64,000 bases of DNA from Warburgia ugandensis (Eukaryota; Streptophyta; Magnoliopsida; Canellales; Canellaceae): positions 22,853,945 through 22,917,944 of the forward strand of contig CP141132.1 in the NCBI GenBank assembly GCA_035236585.1. Direction: 5' to 3'. Position 1 is the first letter of the stretch; every line of letters begins with the position of its first letter. The notes below the pieces were generated by a model. It ran no database searches. It saw only the letters and a list, made by a program, of their open reading frames with translations, and was not told where the DNA came from. Both the position numbers and the translations under genes were made by a program. Of the stretch, positions 61,701 to 64,000 are shown in pieces.

Positions 61701-63394
61701 AAATAACTAATGGATATTAGTTGATTTCAATATTAAATCATCATTAAAACAGATCCCTAAGATCTGATCATCTTAGATCTTGAAAGTTGGAAACTTATTT
61801 CATAAATACAGAAAGTTTCATAAGGAATTTTCTAAATTTTATGCTTCCAGAGGAAAGTATATGAAATAAGATTTCCATAGCTTCTTTCTGATCTCAATTT
61901 GGAGTTCAGATGACTCCTTAATTGAGATCTTTAGGTCACAGCTATTCTAGGGTCCAGACTTGATCTAGGCCCATCGAAATGGATGGCTCAAATTCCTTTG
62001 GCGGAATGGGCTAGGCGGAATGGATTTGTCTCTCATGTCTGTCACGGGGATGCATGAGAAACGTGCTCCCTCGAGACAGTTGGTGTACACGGCATACTTA
62101 CGCAGAGGTGCTCTAGTAGAGCGCATCTCTGTACAGCATTCCGCATAGCATCCTGAGAGCCAATCTGATTGAGAGATCGGATAGTTCGTTTGGACTGTCC
62201 AATCAATCTCTATTCAATTGAGAACTTGATATAAAATTTCTTGAAATTTCTAACCTAGGGGTTTTGAACCCTTCTTGATTGATTTGACGGCTTAGATTTT
62301 CTATCCGAGACTTCTATCATCCATAATTAAAGGGTTCTTACCCTTTCTTGATTTTTATTATTTTTATCCTAAACATGATTTCAAAAAAAGTAAAATTACA
62401 TAAAATTACATAAAACAAGTGTGGAAAGGGTTTTCACCTACCTGATTGGAGAAAAATGGCTATTTTGCAATCCAAAAATAAAAGAATACCCACTTGATGA
62501 ATAAGATAGCCCAAGAACCGCTTGTCTTGTGATTTTCCATTGTTTGAGCCGTTGGATCTTTAAATTGATTTTGGGGTTTTGTAGATAATGTAGTCTAGGA
62601 AAATTTGGATGGTGGGATTTGTGAGATTTGATCTGCAACAAAGTTCCTAATTAAATTTAGGTCTCTTGTTCCAATCTAGAGAGAGGAGAGAGAAAGTGAA
62701 AGAAAAGGGATTTATGGGAGTTTTGGAATTTTGGAAAGGGATCTATGTCTGTTTTTTGCAGGGGAAGCAAGATAATTTAATGAGAAATTTTATGAACATT
62801 TTTGCAGGATTTTTGGGGGTATATTTATAGGCATTTTTGGTGTTTTTCATGATTATGTGTAATTATTATATTTTAATCTTTTTATTATTTAATTTGCATT
62901 GGATCCTCCACTACCACCTCCTTCTTCACTAGTAGCTAGTAGTGGTTTGACCACTCATTGGATATGGTTGTGGGTAGCTCGTGGGCCCCTTGTGGGTCCC
63001 ACAAGGGTGTGAAAAGACAATTTTGCCCTTTTGTGGAGAAAAAATTATTTTATTCTTCCGAACTCGAAATTGAGCTTACTTAGTAGTATTGGATTTTTAT
63101 TTTTGAGTACATCATGAATATTGAGGTCTTAGTTCTTGGCCATGGGTAAAATTACCATTTTACTCTTTTATTCAGAAAAATGTAGAAAAATAAGGATTTT
63201 TCATCTGAATTCATAATTTGTCATGCTTACAGTCATTCTGAAGGGATTGTTGAGTATGTTTTTAATTATACATGTCTTATACTTTGATTGTACTTCTATG
63301 AGAAGTGCATTTTTAATAACCCTAATATTCCAGCCCGAAATTTCTAAAAATTCAAACTAAATTGATTTTCTAAATCAATTTACAAAAATTGGAG
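58766..63394 (-). mobile_element. 5' LTR of element 5, 4.6 kb
   Basis: Full-length partner of solo LTR5, lacking only the first eight or so bases (TGTAACAA side) at 63394, where a LINE fragment begins. TATA box at 62822-62829 (minus). The CpG-rich block at 61970-62170 is eroded. The terminal CACA has become CATA at 58766. Confidence 0.88.
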
Positions 63395-64000
63395 AGAGGA
63401 GAATGTGGAAAGGAGAGGAGAACAAAGGGAAGAGGGTTTAGGGAAATGACATTGATCAAAAACATCAAATAATTTTTTAAATTCATGCCAAAGTTCTGTT
63501 TATCCCCTTAAGTTGAAGCTAGAACATTTCCACCCACCCTAGGTAGTGTCATAGATAGCCTCGATACATCTCCTCCAAAGTGCAAAATTTTCAATTCCAT
63601 ATCTCCACACCCACTTCATAAGAAGAGCATAGTTACAATCTTTAACAGAGTTAATGTAAAGACCCCCTTTAGACTTTGGTCTACAAACCTATTGTGAATT
63701 GATAAGATGAAACCTCCTATAACCTTCAAAATTAGTCCAAAGAAACCGCCTTTGTTTCTATTCAATTTTAGATGCGATAGAAGCCAAGCATCAAAATAAG
63801 GAGAGAAAATAGGTAGGAATATTTCCTAGGGCCACTTTGATCAAAGTAATCCTTCCTCGAAAAGGGAGATGCTTCATCAATTCTCTCCAAAATAGAGGAC
63901 CATGTAGCTATAGGAGGTTTATCAAAGGCTTAAGTACTTAGTTGTGAGTTCTAAATATTTATAACCGATAGCCTTTGCAAAATCCTTAACCTACTACTCA
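63395..64000 (-). pseudogene. LINE (L1-type) ORF2 fragment, right copy, runs off the window
   Basis: Minus-strand translation, with shifts, reads G-R-I-T-L-I-K-V-A-L-G-N-I-P-T-Y-F, then Q-R-R-F-L-W-T-N-F, then KGGLYINSVKDCNYALLMKW and WRYGIENFALWR. This is the standard tail of plant LINE ORF2 (reverse transcriptase end and zf-RVT region). ORF2 encodes the endonuclease and reverse transcriptase that copy LINE and SINE RNA into the genome. The lower 277 bp are repeated at 52975-53253. The 5' part lies beyond 64000. Confidence 0.8.

Larger units (their letters stand above)
53254..63394 (-). mobile_element. Element 5: Tekay/Del-like Gypsy element with inverted 3' end
   Basis: The family of LTR5. 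On the minus strand a full 5' LTR (63394-58766) is followed by a primer site and gag (to about 56560). The remaining parts are rearranged: the last 0.5 kb of an LTR in minus orientation (53254-53765), then in plus orientation the pol end, purine tract and LTR start (53766-56555). This order is what an inversion between the gag region and the middle of the 3' LTR would produce, with about 0.2 kb lost at the LTR breakpoint and most of pol missing. It lies in a LINE remnant. Confidence 0.72.

Overview
This window is plant nuclear DNA. It carries Ty3/Gypsy elements of chromovirus (Tekay/Del) type with kilobase-long LTRs primed by initiator tRNA-Met, an Au-type SINE, plant LINEs and RTE elements, AT-rich intergenic DNA, and a plant-type PUF (Pumilio) coding remnant with introns. 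An angiosperm with a repeat-rich genome fits best. I could not narrow the lineage from sequence alone. No intact host gene is visible.

Region by region. 1-2843: no gene; a 27-bp tandem duplication lies at 2292-2345. 2844-3591 (minus): the three last exons of a PUF gene with good splice sites but three in-frame stops and an 8-bp frameshifting insertion, so a decayed copy. 3592-7809: AT-rich DNA with an RNase H (RVT_3) remnant and a Copia-like LTR fragment. 7815-16397: a solo LTR (target-site duplication AGTAG) interrupted by an Au SINE with its own long target duplication and by a second 4.7-kb solo LTR (TAGAT/TAGAC). 16403-20400: about 4 kb of sequence I cannot assign. 20400-52970: one large retrotransposon nest. 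52975-64000: a LINE remnant containing an internally inverted Gypsy element.

The 20.4-53.0 kb nest can be read as layers. The oldest is a minus-strand Gypsy element (element 3) whose 3' LTR start is at 20704 and whose 5' LTR begins at 25567. That 5' LTR is split by element 1 (26316-36423, plus, TSD ACCAT) and by a second LTR-like element, family B (36653-51176, plus, TSD CAGCT/GAGCT). Family B is split by element 2 (37938-50372, minus, TSD TTCTC/CTCTC), and element 2 carries a plus-strand RTE retrotransposon in its leader. The rest of element 3's 5' LTR appears to resume at 51177-52970. Element 3's internal region also holds an inverted copy of family B (about 21962-24776).

The retroelement genes are all broken. 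Elements 1 and 2 share a 46-bp tandem array where the end of pol should be and lack visible RNase H and integrase. The Gag zinc knuckles of three elements have lost cysteines, mostly to tyrosine, as expected from cytosine deamination in methylated repeats. The cluster at 53.3-63.4 kb is best explained as one minus-strand element whose 3' LTR and internal end were inverted in place. Nothing in the window works as a pathway. Its interest lies in the insertion history, the rearrangements and the PUF pseudogene.
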